Positions 50,604-59,603 of a stretch of DNA of 64,000 bases are shown in pieces. The notes below the pieces were generated by a model. That model did no database searches and was not told where the DNA came from. It saw nothing but the letters and a program-made list of their open reading frames with translations. Origin of the DNA: Leishmania martiniquensis. Lineage: Eukaryota; Euglenozoa; Kinetoplastea; Trypanosomatida; Trypanosomatidae. The first letter of the stretch is position 1, and each line of letters opens with the position of its first letter. Location: assembly GCF_017916325.1 (NCBI RefSeq), contig NC_090149.1, positions 556,001 through 620,000 of the forward strand, written 5' to 3'. Position numbers and translations under genes: made by a program.

Positions 50604-52667
50604 ATGGCGGACCCGCTTGCCTTCCAGGCGACGCGGAAAGCTCTCATCGAAGGGAAAGCGGATACTCGCACCAGAGCTGCACAAGTGGTCTCCTCACGCG
50701 CGTCGCAGCTCTACAAAGATCTTCCTGCTACAGAGGCGGAAGAGGTGCTGATGCGTGAATTGCAGTCTGTGGAAGAGCAGCTGCTGCGCAACACTGCCGC
50801 AGTCTACCGACGGGCTGGTCTCATATGTATACGTGCTGTCTGTGCTGGCCTCCCGCCGCATCCGCTGGGCAGTGATCTGTTGATGCGTTTACTGGACCCT
50901 GTGCTAGGTAGCATGGGCGATGCGGACCCGATCGTCCGCATTGCCGCCATCGAAGCGTGCTACGATCTTGTGCGCCACCACGGTGCAGAAGCGTGGGCAG
51001 CACGATTCAGAGACCTCTTCACCGCGCTCTCCATTGCCGTGAGTGACCGCGACAAGCGCGTGTTTCTGCTAGCTGAAGAGGTGTCGTGTACACTAAAAGA
51101 GTCGGTGAGCCAGTGCGAGGGTACAGCAGTGGACATGAACGCCTTTGCGTCCTTTGTGTGCGATACGCTAGGCAACTACACATCGCCTTCAGGGTCGCTT
51201 GTAGTCGACGTGGCGGCAGCGGTGTCGCAGTGGATTCTTCAGTGGCTTCGGTTTGTGCTTGAACTGCCCGGTTGTCACTTCGCTGCGTCTATGGCGCCAC
51301 TCCTTCGCGTGCTGCTCGCCGCGTCGGTCAGCAATGACACGAACGTGTTTGACATCTTGCGTGAATGCCAGCAAGGGGTATCTCAGCACTATTCCACAGA
51401 GACGGCAGCGGCTGTGTGCGAAGTGGTGAACATCTTGTGTACTTGCATACACGACACGGCATCTGCACGGACACGCGTCTTCTGCCTGGAATGGTTGTCA
51501 GAAGTCGTCAGGCTGGGAATTCAAGACGACGCTCTGCAACGGCAGCTGTTCCATGTTCTGCAGGCGACCCTCCCAGAGTTGAGCTCGCGTGACGGTGCCA
51601 CTCATATGGCTGCAGTCATGGCAAACCAAGAGCTGCAACATGCCATTGTGTCTGCCGGAGACGGTGTTTCTGCCGAAGTTGCGGAGCTTCTCTTGCGAAG
51701 CGTATTGGAGTTGCTTGACAGCGGCGCTGGGGAAGAGACGCTCATGGGTGGACTAGAGTGGCTCCTTGTTCTGCACCATCTTGCGTCTGCCACCTCAGAG
51801 AAGCTACGGGGAACGGTGCTAGGGAGGCTTACCGTGTTACTGGATGTCGCTGCAGACAGCGTGGCGCTCCGGGCTACCGAGGTGGCATGTGTGCTCACGA
51901 GCAACGGCCACTTTGCGGAGCTGGTGCAGCGTGTCTTGCACCGACTGCTGCACCACAAGAGCGACGGTCTGCTGCTGCGTCGATTCCCCGATGTGGTGCG
52001 GCGGTTACACACCCTGCGAAGCGGACTGCAGGGGGAGGACTTCAGAGAAAGCGTGCTCATTCACTTCGCGCGCGCCCTGTCCAATATGGCCGACTTGCGA
52101 TTTGTTAGCAAGGTAGTGCTTTCCCTCCAGTCCATGCTGGCTACCTTCCCCGAGCTTGACGATGTTCGAACGATGCTGCGCCGAGGGCTCGGAAACAGCG
52201 AGACAGCAGAGATGTTCTCAGCGTTGCTGCAGTGCTGGCGTTACAACGCGGTGGCGCTGCTCTCGTTGGGGCTGCTGTGCCGCCACTTCGTCCTCACCCG
52301 ACGCATCTGCGAGCATCTAGGGGAAGGCGAGATGTCTGTTGCCACCTATGTGCAGCTGGATCACTTGGTGCAACAGCTGGAGTCGTCGACCTTCACTTTT
52401 CTGCGCGTTTCCTTGTTGCACCCTACAGTGTGCCCAGAGTTGGTGCAGACCCTCTATGTGCTGCTCCTCCTCCTTCCCCAATCCTCACCTCACTATGCAA
52501 TGCTTTCGCGCCGTCTGCAGCCTGTCACGGCTCTTCTACAGCTCGACAAAATGTCCGCAGAGCCCTTCACGGCGACACAGCAGGCTGAGGTGTCTGCGGC
52601 CCATTGGGACCAATACATATCTGCGCAAGCGGCGCTTCTGCAGTATGAGCAAGCGTTATGCAGCTAA
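50604..52667 (+). CDS. VAC14: VAC14, scaffold of the PI(3,5)P2 kinase/phosphatase complex
   Basis: The 687-residue HEAT-repeat protein is known in yeast and animals to oligomerise and hold the PIKfyve/Fab1 lipid kinase together with the Sac phosphatase Fig4 on endolysosomes. The N-terminus shows the family pattern: KALIEGKADTRTRAAQVVS, then RRAGLICIRAVCAGL and DPVLGSMGDADPIVRIAAIE, matching the Vac14 ACEALYNI-type HEAT units. The C-terminal Fig4-binding region (about 540-650) is clear: LLQCWRYNAVALLSLGLL, DHLVQQLESSTFTFLRVSLL and LYVLLLLLPQSSPHYAMLSR. It is a little shorter than the yeast and human proteins (about 780-880). A Sac-domain phosphatase gene lies 7 kb downstream on the same strand. 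Confidence 0.9.
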   Translation: MADPLAFQATRKALIEGKADTRTRAAQVVSSRASQLYKDLPATEAEEVLMRELQSVEEQLLRNTAAVYRRAGLICIRAVCAGLPPHPLGSDLLMRLLDPVLGSMGDADPIVRIAAIEACYDLVRHHGAEAWAARFRDLFTALSIAVSDRDKRVFLLAEEVSCTLKESVSQCEGTAVDMNAFASFVCDTLGNYTSPSGSLVVDVAAAVSQWILQWLRFVLELPGCHFAASMAPLLRVLLAASVSNDTNVFDILRECQQGVSQHYSTETAAAVCEVVNILCTCIHDTASARTRVFCLEWLSEVVRLGIQDDALQRQLFHVLQATLPELSSRDGATHMAAVMANQELQHAIVSAGDGVSAEVAELLLRSVLELLDSGAGEETLMGGLEWLLVLHHLASATSEKLRGTVLGRLTVLLDVAADSVALRATEVACVLTSNGHFAELVQRVLHRLLHHKSDGLLLRRFPDVVRRLHTLRSGLQGEDFRESVLIHFARALSNMADLRFVSKVVLSLQSMLATFPELDDVRTMLRRGLGNSETAEMFSALLQCWRYNAVALLSLGLLCRHFVLTRRICEHLGEGEMSVATYVQLDHLVQQLESSTFTFLRVSLLHPTVCPELVQTLYVLLLLLPQSSPHYAMLSRRLQPVTALLQLDKMSAEPFTATQQAEVSAAHWDQYISAQAALLQYEQALCS

Positions 52668-53335
52668 AAGAGAGGCTCGTCGTGGTACGAAAAAGCAACA
52701 AGAAGAGGACGTGACGGGCCCCCAACCTCTTATCCTCTTCGCTTCTTCACGTCTACGGGCAATCGCTGTCCCGGATGGCGGCCGCCCTCGCCGCAGTCAG
52801 TAGCACCTCGTTTCCCTTTCCCTCGCTCCTCACGTTTCTGTCAGCTCTGATCTGCCGATTGATGGCGTCTTCGATGCACTTACTGCGTTTTTCATCTTTG
52901 TCTTGCGCAAGGGAGACACGGATAGTTTCCCGGGCACGCGTGCACGAGTAAAGCCGAAGGTTGAGGAGCGGGTACTCCGTATGATGCATTGGAGTGGTTG
53001 CATGGCGGCTGTGCGCCGCATGTGTGAATGCCCCGGTGCGGGGGCCCCCCATGGTCCCTCAGCATCACCAACAATGCATATCAAGTACTGCCTCTGGGCT
53101 TGCTGTGAAGCCACACTACCTAGCCGTGCTCCACCGCCGCCTCCAGCGTGCGGGACTCTCCTACGGCTTCATTTTTTGTTGCTGCCGCTCCCTGCCTCTC
53201 TTTCAAACACACGCGAAGGAGAACACTCACGCACCATAGTAGCTCGTCGTGTCTCTTCGCTCTTGCCTCACTTTAATTTCGTCTAGGAGCTCTTCTCATC
53301 TTCTACGTCTCTGCCCCGCCATTGTATAAGCGAAG
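52668..53335. other. Intergenic before MPC2
   Basis: A 668-base gap. A C/T tract ending TTTAATTTCGTCTAG gives an acceptor AG at 53285-53286, 50 bases before the MPC2 ATG. No gene. Confidence 0.6.
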
Positions 53336-53752
53336 ATGTCTACCGTGACAGGTCACACCATCCCTAAGATGTTTCCCAGAGTGTTCCATGGCTGGGTCGG
53401 TAATGGGCGCATTCTCAACTTCCTCGCTCCGTACGAGCGGAACCCGGCCATTGCGTACTTCAACTCCATCTACAACACCGCCCCGCTGTTCAAGTGGTCG
53501 CTCTCTATCGTGCCCCTTTACGGCATCGTCTCTGGCAACCCGCCGGTGGAGAAGGTCGACTTCAACTCAAGCGCTGCCCTCTGCGCTACGGGTATGGTGT
53601 GGTTTGTGTACGCCCTCCTCATTCAGCCCCAGAACTCGGGAAGTCGCTCGCTGGCACTGGTGAACCTTTGCCTAGCCACTGTTAACGGCTACAACTGCTA
53701 CCGCAGCGCGAACTACAAGCGTAGCCAAGCAGCTGCCGCCAAAAACCTTTAG
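53336..53752 (+). CDS. MPC2: Mitochondrial pyruvate carrier subunit 2
   Basis: The 138-residue inner-membrane protein pairs with MPC1 to import pyruvate into mitochondria. The family signature runs through the whole chain: an amphipathic N-terminal helix, then PLFKWSLSIVPLYGIVSGNPPVEK (family: W-x4-G...RPxEK), then SSAALCATGMVWFVYALLIQPQNS (family: ATGxIWxRYSxxIxPxN). The third helix follows (LALVNLCLATVNGYNCYRSANY), matching the VNxxxxxxxxYQLxR end. The three-helix layout and length are normal. Tyrosine and phenylalanine replace the arginine often found in WSRYS. A SIDER-like copy (D) lies 0.5 kb downstream, in the probable 3' UTR. Confidence 0.93.
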   Translation: MSTVTGHTIPKMFPRVFHGWVGNGRILNFLAPYERNPAIAYFNSIYNTAPLFKWSLSIVPLYGIVSGNPPVEKVDFNSSAALCATGMVWFVYALLIQPQNSGSRSLALVNLCLATVNGYNCYRSANYKRSQAAAAKNL

Positions 53753-55045
53753 TGAGTGCATCGCATCGCGCGGGCTTGCGTGGTTGCCCCTTCTCTCTCT
53801 CCGTAAATATTAAGTGCGCTTCTCTGTAAAGCCTTCGCGACTCAGATGAACACTATGGGTATTCCTAGGCAATGCCCAATGCCGCGCTCCCTTGAGTGGG
53901 CGCATTCGTTGACTGCCACCTCCGGTTCTCATCTTACATCTCTTTTCTCTCTCGATCGGTATGTCAGTGAACTGCGCCGCCGCGCGCAGTGACAGCCGAT
54001 CGTGGAAAAGCAGCAGAGCGGACCAGAAAGACACTCGACTTGTCTTCCGCTTCAGTCCCCCTTTCCTGGCACACAAACACAGTCTTTCTTACCTTTCCGG
54101 CAACGATGTGTGGCTCAAAAGTATTCCGTAGGGGTGGGCCGCTGCTCTTGTCGTACATGGGATGCACAGAAGTGAAAACAATGAATGTTTTTCTTCGTCT
54201 CCGCGCCTCTACCCTCATCCGTAAGCCGCACCACCACGCTCCCCTCACCCCAGCACACGCCGCCTGCTGCAGCGCAGCTGCAGACACGCACCTTCCTGCA
54301 AGGCGTCCCCCCACTCGGTCACCGGGGCACGGACCCTGCCTCACCGTCTACCCGCCACCCGCTCCGTAGGCCGCTGCGACACCACGCCGCGCCCAGCACA
54401 CGACCACCGACCTGCCTAGCAATGGGGCTGCTCGGGCGACTCGAGGTCGTGGGCGTCGGCCCCTGTGTGGCCACCGCAGGTGATTCCGCACTGGCACGGA
54501 CAGCGGCGGCGACTTGGCTCCCTCGCACACAGGGAGTGCGCTGCGACACCGCGGGGGCGCCGCTCGCACTGAGAGGTGCATTCCCTCCCGTCATGGCAAA
54601 GAAAAAATGTTTGAGAAAATATGAGTGAACGGGAGAGAGCGTTGAGAGGAGTCGATGCGCTCACCTCTCCTTTTCCGTTCTACTCCCCTCTCTGTCCCCT
54701 CTCTGTCGTCTCTCTGTCGGCACTCAGGTGACTGCCAGGCCCCGCCTTCTATCTTGTGGCCGCATCTTTACGGATGCTCTGGGAATAGTGGTTCAGAAGT
54801 TTTTTCTCCCTGTGTGAGGAGGTGGTGAGGCTTGCTGGGGCTCCGCTGACCCTTTCGCACCTCCGCTCTGGTGCGTTCAAGTGTGCGCCTGTCAACTCTC
54901 CATCCTCCATGCCCATGCCACTCCTTCTCTTCTGCTTCCTTCCACCCCTCACAGCTCGCTGTTTCCACGGCATCGTGCATGTTTGCAGCAGCACTCGCCA
55001 CCGTAGCAATCTTATTACTATCACCTTGTGGCACAGGCTCGCGTC
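53753..55045. other. Intergenic with SIDER copy D
   Basis: A 1.3 kb gap holding SIDER-like copy D (54225-54560) and a C/T-rich tract with repeated CTCTCTGTC (54677-54720). A second C/T-rich region at 54895-54960 precedes the next gene. No frame outside the repeat looks coding. Confidence 0.6.
54225..54560 (-). mobile_element. SIDER-like retroposon copy D
   Basis: Inverted copy with respect to A and C. The body from 54290 to 54535 matches copy B almost base for base (differences seen: T for C at 54367, and CACTGGCAC for CACCGGCAC near 54490). Like copy C it keeps the 29-bp palindrome-bearing segment. The A-rich tail end is degenerate (about 54225). It continues rightward beyond the shared CACACAGGGAGTG run into diverged sequence. 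Confidence 0.72.
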
Positions 55046-56500
55046 ATGCTTTCAAAAGGATACAGTGTGCTCCTAAGGCCCTATCACCACGTGGCGTTCG
55101 CAAGGCGGAGCACTGCGGGTGGGGTGAGGCTGAACAAGGGGGCGCTGACGGAGGCGGAGAGGGGCGACAGCTTCACTGAGCCAGAAGTGTACCGCAGCAA
55201 AACCAACGTGACGGCAACGCTGAAGACAAAGCGCAAAGAGCGACGCCTTCTGAGAGAAGAGCGGCAGCGCACCAACATGGAAAAGCTCCAGGTGGATGCA
55301 CGCACAGAGGAGGCACTTCAGACAGGGCGGCAGCTGCCGCAGACGCCGGCTGAGATGCAGGCCGTTCGCTCTTCTGACGACGCTGCCGCCGAGTTCCGTT
55401 ACGACAGCACGGAATACAGTACAACCATGCGTAATTTGATGCGGCGCGAAGTGGATCGCCGTGATCACGTCGCCGACAAGTTCGGCCAGCCCCCCACGTC
55501 CCGCGAATTTTTTCAGCTCTTCCGGAAACTGCGCTCTGCAGACTCGGACGAAGAGGCAGTGGAGCGGCATCAGAGGAGGCTCGTAGAGGAGCATGGCGTG
55601 TACCCAAGCTCGCGAATCGATTCGTTCATGCTGGATGATGACAGCTACTTTCCCGATTGGGTGCATGCCCTTCCCTACAGCATCCGTGACCGTGTCAAGT
55701 ACGGATCGCTTGGCCTGACGGAGGACGATGAGGCGCTGCGTGTGCGCCTAGCGCAACTGCCGCGTGATGCACGGCTGCGCGAGTGGAAGCGGCTAAAGGC
55801 GGCAAAAGAGTACCGCTCAGCGAATGAAGAGGCGCTCACATTAGCTGAACTGCGCGACGTCCGCCAGGGCAAGCGCCGCTTTCATTGGCTCCAGCGCAAA
55901 CGCCAAAAGCGTGCCTCGGCGCTGCGTCGCATGGCGATGCGTAAGCCGGACGGATACCACCTGTGGCCTTCTTCCCTGACTGACTTTAGTCAACGTATCG
56001 CTTTTATCGCGCAGCACGTCGAAAATGGCCTGCAGACTGATGGCAAGTGGCCTCTCGATCAGGACGCTCTCACCAAAGCGAAGATCAAGCGGCGGCAGGG
56101 ACAGGCAGAGCGAACATTCCTCATGTCGCCAGAAGAAAAGAAGATGGCGGCGGGCGTTTCTCGTGGCAGAATGCATGGTGGGATGCAAGAGTTGCTAGAT
56201 GCACTGGAGGAGCCAGAGATGCGGTACAAGAAACTGTCTCGTAAGACCTATGCAAACCGCGTGAACGCTATTGTGCACGGCGACCAAGACGAGCATGGCC
56301 GTAAGTACCGCAGGCTTCACAACCTGGTGACGCGGCGGCAGCGTCGGTATGATTCGCTTGCAGAGATAGCGCTGGAGAAGGAGGTGCGCAAGGAACCCCT
56401 CGTCAACGTGAGCGGGCTTAACCACACAGACGACGAGCACTGGAGCCACCACGAGAAATCGTGGGTAGATGGACTGCCCTCGACTCGTTACGGTAGTTGA
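55046..56500 (+). CDS. Basic, probably mitochondrial protein (mitoribosome-associated?)
   Basis: The 484-residue protein of unrecognised family starts at the first ATG (MLSKGYSVLLRPYHHVAFARR), a Lys/Arg-rich, acid-free N-terminus typical of mitochondrial import. It is very rich in Arg/Lys and Glu with long charged helices (KTKRKERRLLREERQRTNME, then FHWLQRKRQKRASALRRMA) and Trp/Tyr-Pro patches (SYFPDWVHALPYSIRDR, DGYHLWPSSL). This composition is common among lineage-specific trypanosomatid mitoribosomal proteins and assembly factors, so that role is an inference from composition only. No membrane helix. It ends SWVDGLPSTRYGS. Confidence 0.75.
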   Translation: MLSKGYSVLLRPYHHVAFARRSTAGGVRLNKGALTEAERGDSFTEPEVYRSKTNVTATLKTKRKERRLLREERQRTNMEKLQVDARTEEALQTGRQLPQTPAEMQAVRSSDDAAAEFRYDSTEYSTTMRNLMRREVDRRDHVADKFGQPPTSREFFQLFRKLRSADSDEEAVERHQRRLVEEHGVYPSSRIDSFMLDDDSYFPDWVHALPYSIRDRVKYGSLGLTEDDEALRVRLAQLPRDARLREWKRLKAAKEYRSANEEALTLAELRDVRQGKRRFHWLQRKRQKRASALRRMAMRKPDGYHLWPSSLTDFSQRIAFIAQHVENGLQTDGKWPLDQDALTKAKIKRRQGQAERTFLMSPEEKKMAAGVSRGRMHGGMQELLDALEEPEMRYKKLSRKTYANRVNAIVHGDQDEHGRKYRRLHNLVTRRQRRYDSLAEIALEKEVRKEPLVNVSGLNHTDDEHWSHHEKSWVDGLPSTRYGS

Positions 56501-57308
56501 CCCAAGGGTGTAGCTCCTCATCTTGGACGTTTCTCTCCATCTTTCTAGAGAGGCAGTTACCGATACACGCACAGCAGCAACAACATCAAAAAAAAGGGAG
56601 ACGATGTGCATGCCTATAGTCATCGATAATGACACGGGTGTTTGGGTTTATTGTCAGTTGTGTCTATATATATATATGTGTGTGTGTGTGTGTGGTCTGT
56701 GCGTATGCCCTCTACGCACAGTCTCTTCTTAGGCTCCCCATTCCACGCTTGCGCGGGTCTGGTACGACGACCCCAAGCCAGCGCCCAAGGCGTCCGCTGC
56801 GGCAAATACCTGCCCTCGCGAAGAAGACAGATACAAAAACGCTGACTTTGTGAAGTTTCACTGCAGCGATGCTGACTGCCGACGGTGCCCGAAAAGTACA
56901 GACGGGTGACTCTGTCTGTAGGCGGTGCTCAACGGCCTCCTGCATAGGCCAACCCGCTTTCCCCTCTCTCTTTATTTCTCCCACTGCACCCTGCCTCACG
57001 AGCGCCTGGATTGCCTTGCTCTCTCCCTCTTTTACTGCGGTGCCCGCGCGCGTACCCGCGCCTATGTGAAACACACATGCACACACACCTAAAAGTGAAT
57101 CGTAAATTGTCGTTTAACGCGTCCACCGTGCCACTTGTGAGGGGCCGAGAAAGCGAGAGAAGAAACGAAAGCGAAAGCTGCTTTAGCTCGCCCCCGTACG
57201 CCTTACATCTCCTCTCACGCACACACGTACGCACAAGGAGCAACGTGTTTGCTTAAGCGGCCTGCGGACAAGCTTTCTTCCGCTTTGCTGACACTTCGGC
57301 TCGACGCC
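56501..57308. other. Intergenic
   Basis: An 808-base gap with a (TA)n(TG)n dinucleotide run at 56665-56694 and C/T-rich sequence at 56958-56985. No gene seen. Confidence 0.6.
56665..56694 (+). repeat. (TA)n(TG)n dinucleotide repeat
   Basis: TATATATATATA directly followed by TGTGTGTGTGTGTGTG, in the probable 3' UTR of the upstream gene. Confidence 0.85.
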
Positions 57309-58244
57309 ATGTTCAGCAAAGGGATGTTTGGCCGAAAAGCCCTCGCCGGCTCGGTGCTGGTGGGCTTTGGAGGTGTCGGTGGTGGCTACCTGATGTACCA
57401 ACAACGCCTGCGTGAAAACCGAAGCGTCACTGCCGAAGCGTTCAATGCGATGCAGGACGCGACAAAGCTAGATGAGGCCTTCAAGAAGTTGTGCGACCCG
57501 CACGAGCACCCCCTCATCCAGTTCTACCGGTACACTACCTGCCCGTGGTGTGGCACGGTCAAGGCGTTTCTCGACTACAACAAGGTTCCGCACGAGTGTG
57601 TTGAGGTGGAGCCGATCTTCAAGACGCAGTTGGCCGAGAGTCTCTACAAAAAGGTCCCGCAGCTGCGCTTCGTCTCCAAGGCAGGCGCCCCCTCGTACCT
57701 GGTTGACTCGCAAATCATTGTCGACACGCTTAGCGAGAAGATGGGCCTTGGAAGCCAGCTGAAGGATGAAGATGTGAACAAGTGGCGCACATGGGCGCGC
57801 AGTTCTCTCGTTCGCTTTATCACGCTCGAGTTCAACCGCTCCCTTTCCGCGGCGTGGGCAGGCTACTCCTACATCGATGACTGTGACACGATACCCTACA
57901 TCAACAAGCTCTTCCTCAAGGTGATTGGAGCACCTGTGATGTACTTGGTGGCCATGAAGATCACCAAGCCGCGTCTCGTCAAAGCTGGCCTAATGAAGGT
58001 GGATGACGACCCTAAGCAGTGCCTGCACGACGAGGTGAACCGATTCACCTCTGAGGCACTGATTGATCCAAAGTCGAAGAAGCCGAGAACCTTCCATGGC
58101 GGCAGGAAACCGGACTTGGTGGACCTCGACACGTACGGCGTACTACAATCCATCCGCGACCATCGTATTTACAACGAGATGATCGCGGAGACGCGGATTG
58201 GCCCATGGCTGCAGGCAATGGACAAGGCGACAGGGAAGGCGTAG
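57309..58244 (+). CDS. Membrane-associated prostaglandin E synthase-2-like (glutaredoxin/GST fold)
   Basis: The 311-residue protein resembles mPGES-2 (PTGES2): an N-terminal anchor (about 10-30, ALAGSVLVGFGGVGGGYLM), a glutaredoxin-like domain with CPWC at 78-81 in YRYTTCPWCGTVKAFLDY, and a C-terminal GST-like helical domain that includes the WRTWARSSLVRFITLEFNRS region. The animal enzyme has CPFC and binds heme or glutathione; its prostaglandin synthase role is debated. Leishmania is reported to make prostaglandins, but mainly by another enzyme, so activity should not be assumed. The start MFSKGMFGRKALAG is the first ATG of the frame. Location at mitochondrial or ER membrane is inferred from the anchor and basic residues. 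Confidence 0.85.
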   Translation: MFSKGMFGRKALAGSVLVGFGGVGGGYLMYQQRLRENRSVTAEAFNAMQDATKLDEAFKKLCDPHEHPLIQFYRYTTCPWCGTVKAFLDYNKVPHECVEVEPIFKTQLAESLYKKVPQLRFVSKAGAPSYLVDSQIIVDTLSEKMGLGSQLKDEDVNKWRTWARSSLVRFITLEFNRSLSAAWAGYSYIDDCDTIPYINKLFLKVIGAPVMYLVAMKITKPRLVKAGLMKVDDDPKQCLHDEVNRFTSEALIDPKSKKPRTFHGGRKPDLVDLDTYGVLQSIRDHRIYNEMIAETRIGPWLQAMDKATGKA

Positions 58245-59603
58245 CGCACTTTTTCGCGAGACCGCTTCGAATATTTCTTCACCAACCGAATCATCCGCTG
58301 CACGCTGGAATGGCGCCACAACCACCCACAGACAGTGGCCTACCGGTTGCACCCCCGAGTCGCGCGCTGCTTTGCTTTGTCTGAACAGCAGCAGTGTAAC
58401 AGTGTTGGGTGACTTTGGACCCTCCTCCGGAGTGCTTATCCGCCACCGTATCCCCCGCCCCTCCAAGGACACACATGAGTCCTCCCCCCCCCACAGACAA
58501 TCGCATGGTACACGACAGCCTCAGTCTTCCTGCTGCTCCCTCTTCCCTTCTCTGCAACGCCGTACCTCTCCACACGTATGCTGGAGGAAGCCGATGCTCT
58601 GTTCTGACCCGCAACACGCATCGTCTCATGCTGCCCTTCAACATGAGAAAGCGAAACACGGCGCGATAGGAGACCCGGCAGTGACGGGCGTACATTTGCA
58701 CGCGCTCGCTTTCTCCGTTTTCTGTTTCCCTCTTGCCACCTCTAACACGTGTTCACATGATAATAAAAGAACAAGGGCTGCTCTTGGACGTCGCCATATC
58801 TTTCTCTTGCGACGGGCTGTGTGTACGGGTACACCCGTAACACTTCTGTCATGTTGCGCCTCTCTCTCGCTCTCTCTCCCTACACTCACAGGCGACTCGG
58901 AGTCATGCCACGCATCGTCGGCACATCCCGTCCCTGCGCCGAGTGGGAGAGTGAGGAATCTGTGAAGCAGCCTTCTGTCTATTTTTAAACCCGGCCGGCG
59001 GCGGCTTGTTGGTAGGGCTCTCTGCATAGATGCCCAGTGGAACTGATCTCATGGGTTGAAGCGGAATACCACAGCTTTGTGCCCGACAACGCATCAAGAA
59101 ACCTTTCGCGGGCTCTCTTCACCCCCCGACTCGTACCTGTTACCGTTTCGCTCATCAACTGGATGCCACACGACATGCTCGATCTTTTTGTTTACCTACA
59201 CAAATTCATTTTCCTTTATCGGCAGAGAATACTGTGGGGGCCAAACACGCACACATACACACACACACACACAAACGCTTCTAGGCTTTCTTCACCAGAA
59301 AAGAGAGCTTAACCATTTTCTGTGGACACAAACGCCACGCCCCCACAGTGACGTCTTCTATATCTTCATCTTGTGCTCTTCCGTGCTGGTGCCTCGCTTC
59401 TTACTCTGCTGACCCCCTCTACTGTCACTCTTCTCGGGAGGCCGTCCGCACAATCGTACCGCCTTTCCTGTTTGCACTCTTCGATGCATGCAGCAAAGTT
59501 GGCCAAGTAGGCTCGAACCCTCTCTTTTGTATTTTGCTGCCTAAGCTTGCGCTCTCCGGATCCGCGTTGTGGTACTCACGTCCGTGCCGAGAAAACGCGT
59601 ACG
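58245..59603. other. Intergenic before the Sac phosphatase gene
   Basis: A 1.36 kb gap: C-rich patches at 58430-58500, a CT-repeat block at 58857-58880, a CA repeat at 59250-59275 and a C/T tract at 59385-59440. No protein-like frame. Confidence 0.6.
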
